NCBI GenBank assembly: GCA_944390725.1
Contig: CALXQU010000003.1
Coordinates: 124,001-188,000, forward strand
Direction: 5' to 3'
Origin: an uncultured Spirochaetaceae bacterium
GTDB taxonomy: Bacteria; Spirochaetota; Spirochaetia; Sphaerochaetales; Sphaerochaetaceae
DNA length: 64,000 bases
A program made the translations under genes and the position numbers. The notes below the pieces were generated by a model, which was not told where the DNA came from, ran no database searches, and saw nothing but the letters and a program-made list of their open reading frames with translations. Shown here one piece after another: positions 55,514-64,000 of this stretch. Position 1 is the stretch's first letter. Every line of letters begins with the position of its first letter.

Positions 55514-55831
55514 AAGGTCCCTGATAAGCCGGGTTCTGTTTATGCAATCATCTATCTAGGCGGCAGGTTACCCTGCCGCTCAAGCAGCCTACCCGCAGCT
55601 ATAGCCGGACCAGCCAGCTGCATACTTGGCCTTGCTCCTGGTGGGGTTTGCCATGCCCTGTCCATCGCTGTCCAGGCGGTAGTCTCTTACACTGCCGTTT
55701 CACCCTTGCCCGAAGGCGGTCTATTCTCTGCTGCACTTTCCGTAGCGTTACCGCTCCTGGCCGTTAGCCAGCACCATCGTCCTGTGGAGCCCGGACTTTC
55801 CTCCTTTGCGGCGATTGCTTCAGGGACCTTG
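55514..55831 (-). ncRNA. rnpB: RNase P RNA (bacterial type A-like)
   Basis: The 5' AAGGTCCCTGA (minus strand, complement 55821-55831) pairs with TCAGGGACCTT (complement 55514-55524) to form helix P1. The universally conserved GAGGAAAGTCCGGGCTCC near the 5' end, CGGGCAAGGGTGAAACGG-like core and ACAGAACCCGGCTTA near the 3' end are all present on the minus strand. RNase P matures tRNA 5' ends and probably the tmRNA here. It is the last transcript of the dnaG-rpoD cluster, 8 nt after the zinc-ribbon gene stop. Ends are inferred from P1. Confidence 0.96.
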
Positions 55832-55839
55832 AAGATCCA

Positions 55840-56706
55840 TTAGAAATCCTCGAAGCCCTCATCCATGCCCATGGATTCATCATAGCTGTCGGAATCGGAC
55901 TTGGAAGAATCGGCAGAGCCCTTGCCCTCGCTCTTGGCAGCCTCAAGCTGCTCGAAGATGTAGTTCTTCTCCATCTCAGGGTCAAGCTGCTCGTAGTAGA
56001 TGATCCTCGAGCAGTACGGGCAGTACTCTATCTCGTTCTGCTGCATCTTGAGCCTGAGGTCGATGACGAACTGCATCGGAAGCACGCGGTCACAGCCCAT
56101 GCAGACCTGGCCGTATACAGGGACGATGCCGACGCCCTTCTTCTTCCTCACGATATTGGAGAACTTCTCGAAGAGGTCATCGGAGATATTGCCGGACTTG
56201 ATCGACTCGCATTCGGCGTTCTTCTCCTCGATCTGCCTGTTGATATCAGCGAGGATGGACTCAATACGGCCCCTCTCCTCCTCGACCTTTGCAGTCTGCT
56301 CGGCGACCTTTGCCCTCTGCTCCTCGAGCTCCTTGGTGACGACCTCGGTCTCCTGGGTCTTGGAATTCCTTCTCCTCAGAAGCGCGCTCTCCTGGATCTT
56401 GGCCTCATCGAGCTGCTTGGACATCGCCTCATATTCCCTCTGGGTATTGAGGAACTCCATCTGCTTCTCATAGCCGGTCCTGGTATTGAACGCATCCTCA
56501 TATTTGATAGAGAGCGATTTCACCTCTTCAGTGACATTCTTGAATTTCTCCTCAAGCTCCTCCAGCTTGTTCCTCTCATGCTCAAGGACATGCTCCTCGT
56601 GCCTGAGATCGGCAGGTATCGTCTCAACCTGGCTCTCCAGTTCGAATTTCCTGCTCAGGACATCCTGAAGCCTCCTAAGGCATTCAAGCTTATCATTCTC
56701 TGCCAT
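55840..56706 (-). CDS. Coiled-coil protein with C4 zinc ribbon
   Basis: The 288-residue protein is a long coiled coil (about 10-180, heptad-rich EEKFKNVTEEVKSL...QLDEAKIQESALL), followed by a zinc ribbon with Cys-x2-Cys pairs in QVCMGCDRVLP and YCPYCSRIIYY. It ends in an acidic Ser/Asp-rich tail. It matches the DUF164/CdsZ-type group; some members are linked to ribosome or nucleic-acid binding, but the function here is unassigned. It follows rpoD closely, an arrangement I recall from treponemes (next to the sigma-factor gene). Confidence 0.85.
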   Translation of the reverse strand: MAENDKLECLRRLQDVLSRKFELESQVETIPADLRHEEHVLEHERNKLEELEEKFKNVTEEVKSLSIKYEDAFNTRTGYEKQMEFLNTQREYEAMSKQLDEAKIQESALLRRRNSKTQETEVVTKELEEQRAKVAEQTAKVEEERGRIESILADINRQIEEKNAECESIKSGNISDDLFEKFSNIVRKKKGVGIVPVYGQVCMGCDRVLPMQFVIDLRLKMQQNEIEYCPYCSRIIYYEQLDPEMEKNYIFEQLEAAKSEGKGSADSSKSDSDSYDESMGMDEGFEDF

Positions 56707-56764
56707 CTACTTCTCCTCAAACTTCCGATATTCTACAGATATTCCAACGATTATACAATCGGAA

Positions 56765-59185
56765 TCAGTTCCAGTCCTTGAGCTGGCGGCTCCTCTTGGG
56801 ATGCCTCAGCCTGCGCAGCGCCTTGGCCTCGATCTGCCTGATCCTTTCCCTTGTGACATCGAAATAAAGGCCGACTTCCTCAAGGGTAAGGGCATAGCCG
56901 TCATCAAGCCCGAACCTCATCCTCAGGACCTCCTGCTCCCTCTGCGGCAGCGTTGAGAGGAGGTCGCGTATCTTATCCTGCAGAAGGACGAACTCCGTCT
57001 GGTTGGCAGGATTCTCGGCATCCTTGTCCTCGATGAAGTCAGAGAGCACGGAATCCTCTTCCTCGCCCACCGGCGTCTCAAGCGAGATAGGCTCGCGAGC
57101 GACGGACTTGACGTTCTTCACCTTCGATTCCGGCCAGCCGAGATGGTCAGCGATCTCCTTGTCGCTGGGCTCGCGGCCGAGGGACTGCATGAGCACCCTG
57201 GATTCCCTTACGACCTTGTTGATCTGCTCAATCATATGCACAGGCACCCTGATCGTCCTTGCCTGGTCGGAGATTGACCTGGTTATAGCCTGGCGGATCC
57301 ACCATGTCGCATATGTAGAGAACTTGAATCCCTTCTCGTACTCGAACTTCTCGACTGCCTTAATGAGCCCGATATTCCCTTCCTGCACGAGGTCGAAGAA
57401 CGCAAGGCCCCTGTTCGTATATTTCTTGGCAATCGATACGACAAGCCTGAGGTTCGCCTTGATAAGGCGGTCCTTGGCGCTCTTCTGTATCCTCTGCCCT
57501 GTCTGGATATCCCTGACTGCCTGGATTATATCCTCCGAGCTGCATTCGAAGTCATTCTCGATCGTCCTCAGCTCCTTCTCGGTAAGCTGGAGCTCGCGGA
57601 TCTCCTCCTTTATCACATCGGCGGAAATACCGAGCGCCTCCTCGATCTGCTGGGACTTGCCCCTGGTGGCGAGGTCACGGCCGAGCTGCCTGAGCTCCTT
57701 GGTCGATGAGACCTTGAGATGCTCCTCGTACTGCTTCTTCTTGGCAGTGCACTCGAGGATCTTCTCCTTGGCCTTGATGAAGCAGTCGGTAAGGGCCTCG
57801 ATCTCCTCCGGCTGGAACTCGAACGGGATGATCCAGTCCGTAACGGGCGTGTACTGCTTGGATTCCATGGCCTCAAGCTCGGCGCGGAAATCCTGGTACC
57901 TCTTGCCGAGCTCGGCCTCCGTGGCTGAATACTCATCCCTGACGGAGCGGTGGATCTTCTGTATCTCCTTCTCGAGCTCGGACTTCTTCATATCCTTGTG
58001 GTCACGCCTGAAGGCCTTGTCCTTCTGCTGCACCACATCGGCAATCTTGGCATTGACCTCATCCTCGGACTTGCGTATCTCATCGAGCTTCTTCTCGATC
58101 TCGCGGATCCTGGCATCCCTGCTCTTCTCGCGGCAGAACGCGATCCATTCCTCGCGGCTCTGGAAGTCGGAGCGCTTCTTTCCCTCATAAAGCGGGGACT
58201 CCTCATCCGGATGGCCGCCAAGCTTGTCGAGGAGGTCCTCCCTCATGCGGTAGACCTCGGCGCTCTCCTCAGGCGAGGTGCCGGCAAGGATCATCCTGTC
58301 CTTGTTCTCGAGGTACTCCTCTATCTCCTTCGGGATATCCTTGCCAAGGGCATCGCGGTAGCTCTGGTTATACCTCTTCTGCACGGAGAGGAACTCCTTC
58401 AGCTCAACCGTGGAAAGCGACTCCTCCGTATCCTCCTCGATCTTCATGTTCATCTTCTCGATGACTTCCGAGAAGAACTTGATGAGGATGCCGGACTCCC
58501 TTATCACGGATTCGACGATCTGCTGGCCCTTCTCCATCTGCATGGCAAGCTCGACCTCCTGCTCGCCGGTGAGGAGGTTCTCATTGCCGATCTCCTTCAG
58601 ATAGAGCCTGATGGGATCGTCCTGCGAGGAATCGAACTTCTGCGCAGGCTGGTGCGCCTTATGGTCCGCAGGATGCTCGCTGAAAGCCGAGATATCGATG
58701 AAGCGCTCGGCAGAGGATTCAGTATCATCATCGGTGCCCTTCCACTCGTTGATGTTCTCCTCTTCCTCCTCTTCCTCCTCCTCGTCGTCCTCGTCTTCCT
58801 CGTCCTTGGCCTTCTTGGGGGCTTCCTCCTCGTCCTCTTCCTCGTCCTCGATATCCTTCAGCTCGGCATCGGAGGGGCCATTGTCGTCGGGATTGTCATC
58901 ATCGATGCCATCGGCGTCCTCCTCATCGAAGCCGCCATCCTCATCGAAGTCCTCGAGGTCGTTCTCGGTTGGCTCCTCATAGTAGTCAGGCCCGTCCTCT
59001 TCCGACTCGGAATACTGTATGCCATCGGATCTGAGCGCTTCGACAACGCTATCGATATCAGTCGGGGCATCCTTATGCTTCTTCATCGCCGCAACGATGT
59101 CGAGAAGCGATATCTCGCCCTGTTCGTTCGCCAGTGCCGCAAGCTGCTTATAGAATGCAGTGTTCTTCAGATTCTGATCCGCCAT
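56765..59185 (-). CDS. rpoD: Primary sigma factor RpoD (sigma-70)
   Basis: The 806-residue protein has region 1.1 at the N-terminus, a very acidic stretch (about 60-150, long Asp/Glu runs), region 1.2 ([18 protein letters not shown]), a large non-conserved region (about 230-560), regions 2.1-2.4 ([42 protein letters not shown]), region 3 and region 4 ([30 protein letters not shown]). It is clearly longer than E. coli RpoD (613). Intact region 2.4 and 4.2 fit the TTGnnA/TATAAT promoters found here. It lies between dnaG and the zinc-ribbon gene. Confidence 0.96.
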   Translation of the reverse strand: MADQNLKNTAFYKQLAALANEQGEISLLDIVAAMKKHKDAPTDIDSVVEALRSDGIQYSESEEDGPDYYEEPTENDLEDFDEDGGFDEEDADGIDDDNPDDNGPSDAELKDIEDEEEDEEEAPKKAKDEEDEDDEEEEEEEEENINEWKGTDDDTESSAERFIDISAFSEHPADHKAHQPAQKFDSSQDDPIRLYLKEIGNENLLTGEQEVELAMQMEKGQQIVESVIRESGILIKFFSEVIEKMNMKIEEDTEESLSTVELKEFLSVQKRYNQSYRDALGKDIPKEIEEYLENKDRMILAGTSPEESAEVYRMREDLLDKLGGHPDEESPLYEGKKRSDFQSREEWIAFCREKSRDARIREIEKKLDEIRKSEDEVNAKIADVVQQKDKAFRRDHKDMKKSELEKEIQKIHRSVRDEYSATEAELGKRYQDFRAELEAMESKQYTPVTDWIIPFEFQPEEIEALTDCFIKAKEKILECTAKKKQYEEHLKVSSTKELRQLGRDLATRGKSQQIEEALGISADVIKEEIRELQLTEKELRTIENDFECSSEDIIQAVRDIQTGQRIQKSAKDRLIKANLRLVVSIAKKYTNRGLAFFDLVQEGNIGLIKAVEKFEYEKGFKFSTYATWWIRQAITRSISDQARTIRVPVHMIEQINKVVRESRVLMQSLGREPSDKEIADHLGWPESKVKNVKSVAREPISLETPVGEEEDSVLSDFIEDKDAENPANQTEFVLLQDKIRDLLSTLPQREQEVLRMRFGLDDGYALTLEEVGLYFDVTRERIRQIEAKALRRLRHPKRSRQLKDWN

Positions 59186-61006
59186 TCAATCCTCGCTCTG
59201 TGTCCTTCTGTAGAGATCGTTCTTCCTTACCGATATCTCATGGTCAAGGTCGATCTTGCGCCGCATCGCGTCAGCGATCTGCTCCCTGTCCATCGATCCG
59301 GAAAACGATGCCAGCTGATCCGACAGCACCCTGCGCTGAGCTTCCAGTCCTCTGAGAGCGATCTTATCCGTTACTTCGTCGAGGGCGCTTACCTTCCCGT
59401 TCCTGTACTCATCGAGCTCGAAGGAAGTGGCCACATCATTCCTCGTCTTCTCATCATTGATGAGGGATAGGAAAAGCTCATTGCCGGTGATGTCATTCCT
59501 CATCGCATCTTCCAATGCGATGTATATGGTCTTGGCCTCGAAATCCATCAGGTCTCCGAACGATATCCTGCTGCGGTAGCCGGGAAACAGCTTCCTGTGG
59601 TTGGCAAGATAGAGCATCGCGAAGAGATCTATGGAAACGTCAGCCCTGTTGAATATCCTAGCCGTATCCTGGACGGCTTCCTCCGTGTCCTCCCTGCGTC
59701 TTCTCTGCTCCTTTCCGGAGATATCATTCCTGACGGACTCAACGCTTACCGAGAGCAGCCTGGCAAGATATGATATATACCCGTCCTTCTCCACGTCGGA
59801 CACGGTATTCTGCAGGAACGGAGCAAGTGCCTGGAGGAACTCAGATTTTCCTCTCGGCAAATTTATATTATGCATCTTCTGCTGTTTTTCCACAAGATAC
59901 TCGAAGGCCGGGACTGAAGCGGAAAACTCATCGGCAAGGGCCTTCCCGCCGTATTTCTCGATAATCTCGCTGGCATCCTTCCCCGAGGACAGCCTGTGCA
60001 CCTGTGAATCTATTCCCCTGGCATGGAGGATCATGATCGCCTTGTCTGTCGATTTCTGCCCGGCCTCATCGCTGTCGAACATGATATCGACGCGTTCCGC
60101 ATAGCGCGCGATAAGCGCTGCCTGCTCCTCCGTGAAGGCGGTACCGAGCGAGGCGATGGCCGAATCGATTCCCGCCTGATGCATCGCAACGACATCGAAG
60201 TTGCCTTCGACGAGGACGGGTATGCTGCCCTTCTTTATGCTTTCCAGGGCCTCATAGATGCCGAAGAAGTTATGCTTCTTGGAATAGACAGGGGTATCAG
60301 GGGAATTGACGTACTTGGGCACGTTCTCCCTGCCGGAGAGGTCCCTGCCGGAAAAGCCGATGGTCTTGCCGCTCCTGTTGCGCACGGGGAACACGAGCCT
60401 GTCCTGGAACAGGGAGTAAGGGAAATGGTTCTGTGAGAAGAGGCCCGACTTCCTCAGGATATCGTCGGAGAAGCCCTTGCCGGAGAGGAATGAATAGAGC
60501 CAGTCCGAGCCCTTGGGCGCATAGCCGAGCTGGAAGCGCTCGATCATCTCCGCAGAGACCTTCCTGCGCTCAAGGTATTCCCTGGCTGCCTTCCCTTCCT
60601 CCGCAGATACCAGCATATAGTGGAACGTGCGCTGTATCCGCTGGTTGAGGTCGAAGAGGACCTCGCTCTCCCCTGCAGCCTTCCTGGCCTCGGGGTTCCT
60701 GTCTGTCTCAAGCTCCACGCCGGCCCGTGAAGCAAGCGCCTCCACTGCCTCGGGGAACGTGACCTTGTCCATCTTCATCACGAACGTGAACATGTCGCCG
60801 GACTCCCCGCAGCCGAAGCAGTGGTAGAATCCATCATTGTCGTTTATCGCGAAAGAGGGTGTCTTTTCGTTGCCGCCGCCATGGAACGGGCACTTCGCCC
60901 AGAGCCTTCCTCCCCTGTTGACCACGGGGATATACGACTGGACGAGCTCAGACATCCTGAGCCTCGCCTTGATTGCATTGATCGTATTGTCAGAATACCT
61001 GGGCAA
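59186..61006 (-). CDS. dnaG: DNA primase
   Basis: DnaG makes RNA primers at the replication fork. The 606-residue protein has the N-terminal zinc-binding CPFHGGGNEKTPSF...YHCFGCGESGD (CHC2), the catalytic RNA-polymerase domain, and the Toprim fold with EGNFDVVAMHQAGI and FDSDEAGQKS. The C-terminal helicase-binding domain is less conserved. The TTG start at 61006 has GGAG 7 nt upstream; a TATACT at 61024-61029 (minus strand) may be its -10. rpoD starts right after its stop. Confidence 0.95.
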   Translation of the reverse strand: MPRYSDNTINAIKARLRMSELVQSYIPVVNRGGRLWAKCPFHGGGNEKTPSFAINDNDGFYHCFGCGESGDMFTFVMKMDKVTFPEAVEALASRAGVELETDRNPEARKAAGESEVLFDLNQRIQRTFHYMLVSAEEGKAAREYLERRKVSAEMIERFQLGYAPKGSDWLYSFLSGKGFSDDILRKSGLFSQNHFPYSLFQDRLVFPVRNRSGKTIGFSGRDLSGRENVPKYVNSPDTPVYSKKHNFFGIYEALESIKKGSIPVLVEGNFDVVAMHQAGIDSAIASLGTAFTEEQAALIARYAERVDIMFDSDEAGQKSTDKAIMILHARGIDSQVHRLSSGKDASEIIEKYGGKALADEFSASVPAFEYLVEKQQKMHNINLPRGKSEFLQALAPFLQNTVSDVEKDGYISYLARLLSVSVESVRNDISGKEQRRRREDTEEAVQDTARIFNRADVSIDLFAMLYLANHRKLFPGYRSRISFGDLMDFEAKTIYIALEDAMRNDITGNELFLSLINDEKTRNDVATSFELDEYRNGKVSALDEVTDKIALRGLEAQRRVLSDQLASFSGSMDREQIADAMRRKIDLDHEISVRKNDLYRRTQSED

Positions 61007-61044
61007 CCTATACTCCAGTTTATAGTATACTGCTAAACCAGCGA

Positions 61045-61506
61045 TTAGTCACCGATTTTGGGAATCACCGCAGGATCGGCCTGGTCCTCCAGCCTCCGCC
61101 TTATCTCATCGCCCGGGATGATATCGCCCTGCCCTATGCCAGGACAGTGCATGGCCTCCTCCTTCCAGTTCTCCTCCGACTCCATGATGGAAGGCCAGAA
61201 CGGGTAGTTCATGCACTGCTTGGGCCTCACGGGGTATATGCCGCAGCCCTTCTCCGAAAGGAAGATGCAGTCATAGTCCGCCTTCTCCCTCAGGCTTATC
61301 ATCCAGCTGTCGCCGAAATCGACAGCACGGCAGTATATCTTCATGAACTGGTCAATCGGCAGGGAGAGATACTGCGCTATGCCCTGTATCTCCTCCTCCG
61401 ACAGATAGACATAGCCAGGCTCTGCTGAGCAGCAGTACCTGCACATCTGGCATTGGAACCTAAGGCCTGAATCGTAGAACAAGCTGATCTCCTTATCTGA
61501 AGCCAA
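61045..61506 (-). CDS. YkgJ-family cysteine-cluster protein
   Basis: The 153-residue protein has the metal-binding motif CQMCRYCC near residue 20 and a second cluster CIFLSEKGCGIYPVRPKQCMNYPFWP, the signature of the YkgJ/UPF0153 zinc- or iron-chelating family. Function is unknown for most members. The TTG start (61506) is the family-typical length; the preceding gene ends 3 nt upstream, implying coupling to the nucleoside hydrolase gene. It lies upstream of dnaG with 38 nt between. Confidence 0.85.
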   Translation of the reverse strand: MASDKEISLFYDSGLRFQCQMCRYCCSAEPGYVYLSEEEIQGIAQYLSLPIDQFMKIYCRAVDFGDSWMISLREKADYDCIFLSEKGCGIYPVRPKQCMNYPFWPSIMESEENWKEEAMHCPGIGQGDIIPGDEIRRRLEDQADPAVIPKIGD

Positions 61507-61508
61507 GT

Positions 61509-62450
61509 CTATCTATCCGGAATGGAGGAATCAATACGATGCCCCTCCCATCCCTTTGGATCGAAGAGCGCGATCTTCGCGTACATATCCTCGAGGATGA
61601 GCCTGGAGTCTATGCGCCTGTATACCCTGATCGGCCTATTCTCATCAGAGCGGATGTACTCCATATCCTTACCGATTGCAGGCGCGTTGATGAGGTCGTA
61701 TTCCCATCTATGCTCATAGAGCACGAGGCCGACAGCCGAGGAATCACCCAGCACCCAGGTCTCTCCGGTACGGAATGCATTGGTGATGGTGCACTCCCTG
61801 TAAGTCTCATCCATCAGGCGGTTGAAGAGGTATGTGCCGAGGTCGCTGCCAAGCAGCCTGTACTCCAGCTCCGCAAGGCTTACGGGCATCATCTCATAGA
61901 CATCCTTGGGAACCTGCCAGAGCTCGATTCCTGACGAGAACACGGCATTGGCCGCATTGATATCATTGCCGAGGTTGAACTCGCGCCCGCCCCGAGGATG
62001 AGTCCCGCCTCCGATCCAGATGGCGGTAAGGCGTCCGGCGATACGCGGCTCCATAAGATACGCGGAAGCAAGATCAGTCAAGGGTCCCAGGAAAAGGACA
62101 TACAGATGCCTTGGGTCATCCTTCATGGCTTCCTCCACGATCAGGGAGGCACCATCCGAGGGAACGGCCTCTGATACGGCAGGAAGAGCGCATGGCGCGC
62201 CATGCCTGATCAGGTCAGTGAACGGACACGATGCAGCCTGGAAGATCCTCTGCAGCTCCTGGAAGCTGGCTTCCATGCTGCCTTCCCTGCCGAAATGGGC
62301 AGCGATGAAGCCGACGTTCTCGAACTTCGGGCTCAGCATCGCCTGGATGACGGCGAACTGGTCATCGCCCTCATTCGCCGCATCGGTATCGACTATCACG
62401 CGGCACTGCTTCTCCGCAGGGACCGGGAACCCGTAATTCGCATATCTCAT
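61509..62450 (-). CDS. Nucleoside hydrolase-like protein
   Basis: From the ATG at 62450 (AGAGG 9 nt upstream) this is 313 residues. The N-terminus has VIVDTDAANEGDDQFAV, the calcium/ribose-binding Asp cluster of inosine-uridine nucleoside hydrolases in the variant with two extra residues (DTD..NE.DD). LYVLFLGPLTDLASAY and IWIGGGTHPRGGREFNLGNDINAANAVF match family motifs II-III. It probably hydrolyses a purine or pyrimidine nucleoside to base and ribose in the cytoplasm; there is no signal peptide. A frame upstream to 62564 is not supported. It heads the minus-strand cluster. Confidence 0.85.
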   Translation of the reverse strand: MRYANYGFPVPAEKQCRVIVDTDAANEGDDQFAVIQAMLSPKFENVGFIAAHFGREGSMEASFQELQRIFQAASCPFTDLIRHGAPCALPAVSEAVPSDGASLIVEEAMKDDPRHLYVLFLGPLTDLASAYLMEPRIAGRLTAIWIGGGTHPRGGREFNLGNDINAANAVFSSGIELWQVPKDVYEMMPVSLAELEYRLLGSDLGTYLFNRLMDETYRECTITNAFRTGETWVLGDSSAVGLVLYEHRWEYDLINAPAIGKDMEYIRSDENRPIRVYRRIDSRLILEDMYAKIALFDPKGWEGHRIDSSIPDR

Positions 62451-62694
62451 ATCAATGTGCCTCTTCGCTTCCGGATGATACAACAGATGGCAGGAAATCT
62501 GGAACAGGCCTGCAATCTGGCTGTGTCCCTTTCCATCAACCGATTCAGGAGGAGCGCAGATCATCCTCTATCCGTGGCTCAAACAGGAAGAAGCATTGCA
62601 ATCACACAGACAGCTATATGAACTTTAAGATAATCCGACGTGTGATTATCTCATACAGCTTAACAACCACGCATTATTTAGACATAATTTAATG

Positions 62695-62700
62695 TATACT
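62695..62700 (+). promoter_or_regulatory. Possible -10 box of the AbiE operon
   Basis: TATACT lies 23 nt before the antitoxin ATG in an AT-rich segment, with GAGAGG as ribosome site between. No good -35 is present. The 273-nt gap upstream (62451-62723) shows no gene. Confidence 0.35.
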
Positions 62701-62723
62701 TGTCAAGATGAGAGGCAACATGC

Positions 62724-63317
62724 ATGACTAACAAGCAAAAAATAAAAGAACTATTGGAGGAATCGACGGATGGAATAATCACCTCCGGACAGGTGACAGC
62801 CGCAGGATTGCACCGCAGTATTCTGCAGGAGCTTGTAGAAAGTGGAGAGCTTTACCGTTTCGGGCGCGGCCTGTATGTGCGCAGCAATGCATGGGAAGAT
62901 GATTTTTACCTCCTGCAGCACAGATATGGACGCGGGATATACTCACACGATACCGCATTGTATCTACTGGGTTATTCTGACCGTACACCGGCGCAATATA
63001 CCATGACATTCCCCAAAGGGTACAATTCACCGTCGCTTAAGCAGGAAAGAATCATCATCAAGCGAGTCGTGCCAGAGAACTATTGCTTTGGGGAGATTGA
63101 GCTGCTATCCCCCTGCGGCAATCCCATTCGTGTCTATGATATCGAAAGGACACTGTGCGACATCCTGCGCGGCAGCGGCAGCGACATCCAGATAATAGGT
63201 GCAGCAATGAAGAAATACGCTGCTTCCAAGGAAAAAGACATACACAAGCTGATGCAGTACGCGGATCAGCTCCGGGTGAAACCCAAGGTCATGCGTTATA
63301 TGGAGGTATTATTATGA
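62724..63317 (+). CDS. abiEi: AbiEi-type antitoxin of a type IV toxin-antitoxin system
   Basis: The 197-residue protein has an N-terminal winged-helix DNA-binding domain (GIITSGQVTAAGLHRSILQELVESGELYRFGRGLYVR) followed by the AbiEi C-terminal domain (GIYSHDTALYLLGYSDRTP; IRVYDIERTLCDILR), both hallmarks of the family. AbiEi represses its own operon and counters the toxin without binding it tightly. The GAGAGG ribosome site lies 8 nt upstream. The stop overlaps the toxin start by 4 nt (ATGA). A/T-rich codon use marks likely horizontal transfer. Confidence 0.9.
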   Translation: MTNKQKIKELLEESTDGIITSGQVTAAGLHRSILQELVESGELYRFGRGLYVRSNAWEDDFYLLQHRYGRGIYSHDTALYLLGYSDRTPAQYTMTFPKGYNSPSLKQERIIIKRVVPENYCFGEIELLSPCGNPIRVYDIERTLCDILRGSGSDIQIIGAAMKKYAASKEKDIHKLMQYADQLRVKPKVMRYMEVLL

Positions 63318-64000
63318 TTACAAGGAATCCGATGCAGCTTAAAGCCTTTGTCAAAAAGAAAGCTGCAGAAAAGAATATATCAGCACAGCTCGTCATGCAG
63401 AACTATATGCTGGAAAGGCTACTGGAAAGGATTTCGTTGTCAAAGTACAAATACAATTTCATTCTCAAAGGTGGTTTCCTCATTTCCGCAATCGTCGGTC
63501 TGGAGACAAGGGCGACTATGGATTTAGATACAACAATCAAAGGCTTTACGCTGACGCATGAATCCATCCGTGAGATATTTGGTGAAATCTGCGCCGTGGA
63601 AATCGCTGACGATGTCAAGTTTGAACTGGTGGATATTTCAGATATCCGCGAGGGCGACGATTATCCTGGCATCCGTATTGCGCTGAAAGCAAACTATCCA
63701 CCAATCAGCGTACCCTTGACCGTGGATGTGACTACCGGTGATGTCATCACGCCAAAAGAGATCGAATATACCTTTTCCCTGCTTTTTGATGACCGTACAA
63801 TATGCATCCTTGCCTATAACCTTGAAACGGTGCTAGCAGAAAAGATCGAAACGGTACTATCCCGTAGCATTGCAAACACACGGCCGAGAGATTTTTACGA
63901 TATTCATATCCTTTATGCCTTGCGTGGTTCGGATTGTGATGGAAAGACATTGCTGCAAGCTCTGGAGCGGACAACGGACAAGCGCGGAAGCCGTAAAGTG
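63314..64000 (+). CDS. abiEii: AbiEii-type nucleotidyltransferase toxin, 3' end outside the window
   Basis: The frame is open from the ATG at 63314 to the window end (229 codons). It shows the AbiEii/DUF1814 fold: FILKGGFLIS and ATMDLDTTIKG, with the nucleotide-binding and Asp motifs of the DNA polymerase-beta superfamily, then ILAYNLETVLAEKIETVLSR and RPRDFYDIHIL. Members transfer nucleotides, for example to tRNA 3' ends, stopping growth and blocking phage. GGAGG precedes the ATG. It is coupled to the AbiEi antitoxin. The C-terminus is not visible. Confidence 0.9.
   Translation, partial: MITRNPMQLKAFVKKKAAEKNISAQLVMQNYMLERLLERISLSKYKYNFILKGGFLISAIVGLETRATMDLDTTIKGFTLTHESIREIFGEICAVEIADDVKFELVDISDIREGDDYPGIRIALKANYPPISVPLTVDVTTGDVITPKEIEYTFSLLFDDRTICILAYNLETVLAEKIETVLSRSIANTRPRDFYDIHILYALRGSDCDGKTLLQALERTTDKRGSRKV

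Noticed and set aside
57950..59470. 506-codon plus-strand frame opposite rpoD and dnaG
   Set aside because: Leu/Val-rich shadow of the Asp/Glu-rich rpoD strand. The apparent membrane segments are an artefact of antisense acidic codons.

Overview
The window looks like a chromosomal segment of a GC-rich spirochaete, probably Sphaerochaeta/Treponema-like. This is an inference from three things. Gene order runs rimP-nusA-infB-rbfA-truB-ribF-rpsO-pnp-dut followed by YjgP/YjgQ permeases, and dnaG-rpoD is followed by a coiled-coil zinc-ribbon gene; as I recall them, both orders resemble treponemes. GreA is about 900 residues long, a form known from spirochaetes. The cell is diderm (BamA, TamB, LptF/LptG, lipoproteins, a small outer-membrane barrel). 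Most genes are tightly packed with 1-26 nt overlaps and use AGG for Arg and ATA for Ile heavily. No tRNA, CRISPR array, insertion sequence or prophage was seen.

Layout: 1-1724 (-) is a barrel protein plus a lipoprotein cut by the window edge. 1812-4727 (+) is folD-miaB-Sir2. 4767-5719 holds the tmRNA gene ssrA and a TetR-like regulator, facing smpB and a PEGA/FGE-like membrane protein on the minus strand (5706-7494). 7564-10194 is lepB-hemW plus a small exported protein. 10256-14211 is yebC-ruvC, then ruvA-ruvB-queA. tmk (-) and tamB (+) are divergent at 14.85 kb. 14886-26011 is tamB-bamA-mutS, an exported protein and thpR. 26105-39633 is one long collinear run: rimP-nusA-infB-rbfA-truB-ribF-rpsO-pnp-dut-lptF-lptG-tgt-YbaK. 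39723-40421 is araD. greA (-) is divergent from rpe-dtd-recA-scpA-scpB-rluB-cmk-rpsA, a TPR protein and a lipoprotein (43339-51978). 51979-53343 is an AT-rich stretch with a G9 tract and a decayed-looking XRE antitoxin. Then come mazG, a DUF4143 ATPase, rnpB (-), and a minus-strand cluster of nucleoside hydrolase, YkgJ-like protein, dnaG, rpoD and zinc-ribbon protein. The right edge holds an AT-rich AbiEi/AbiEii toxin-antitoxin pair, the toxin being cut by the window end.

Functionally the window is mostly core information processing: recombination and repair (ruvABC, recA, mutS), transcription (nusA, greA, rpoD), translation and ribosome rescue (infB, rpsA, rpsO, ssrA/smpB), RNA modification and decay (miaB, queA, tgt, truB, pnp, rnpB), chromosome segregation (scpAB) and outer-membrane assembly (bamA, tamB, lptFG, lepB).

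The most unusual signal is regulatory. Several genes (lepB, ruvA, rpe, scpA, probably folD) lack a Shine-Dalgarno sequence and carry a sigma70-type promoter whose -10 hexamer ends 6-9 nt before the start codon, which predicts leaderless mRNAs. Two divergent gene pairs (lepB with the PEGA/FGE gene, and greA with rpe) share one -35 hexamer read in both directions. Other points of interest are a NusA with a C-terminal zinc ribbon, a RibF without a recognisable riboflavin-kinase domain, and a thymidylate kinase whose P-loop lysine is replaced by threonine.
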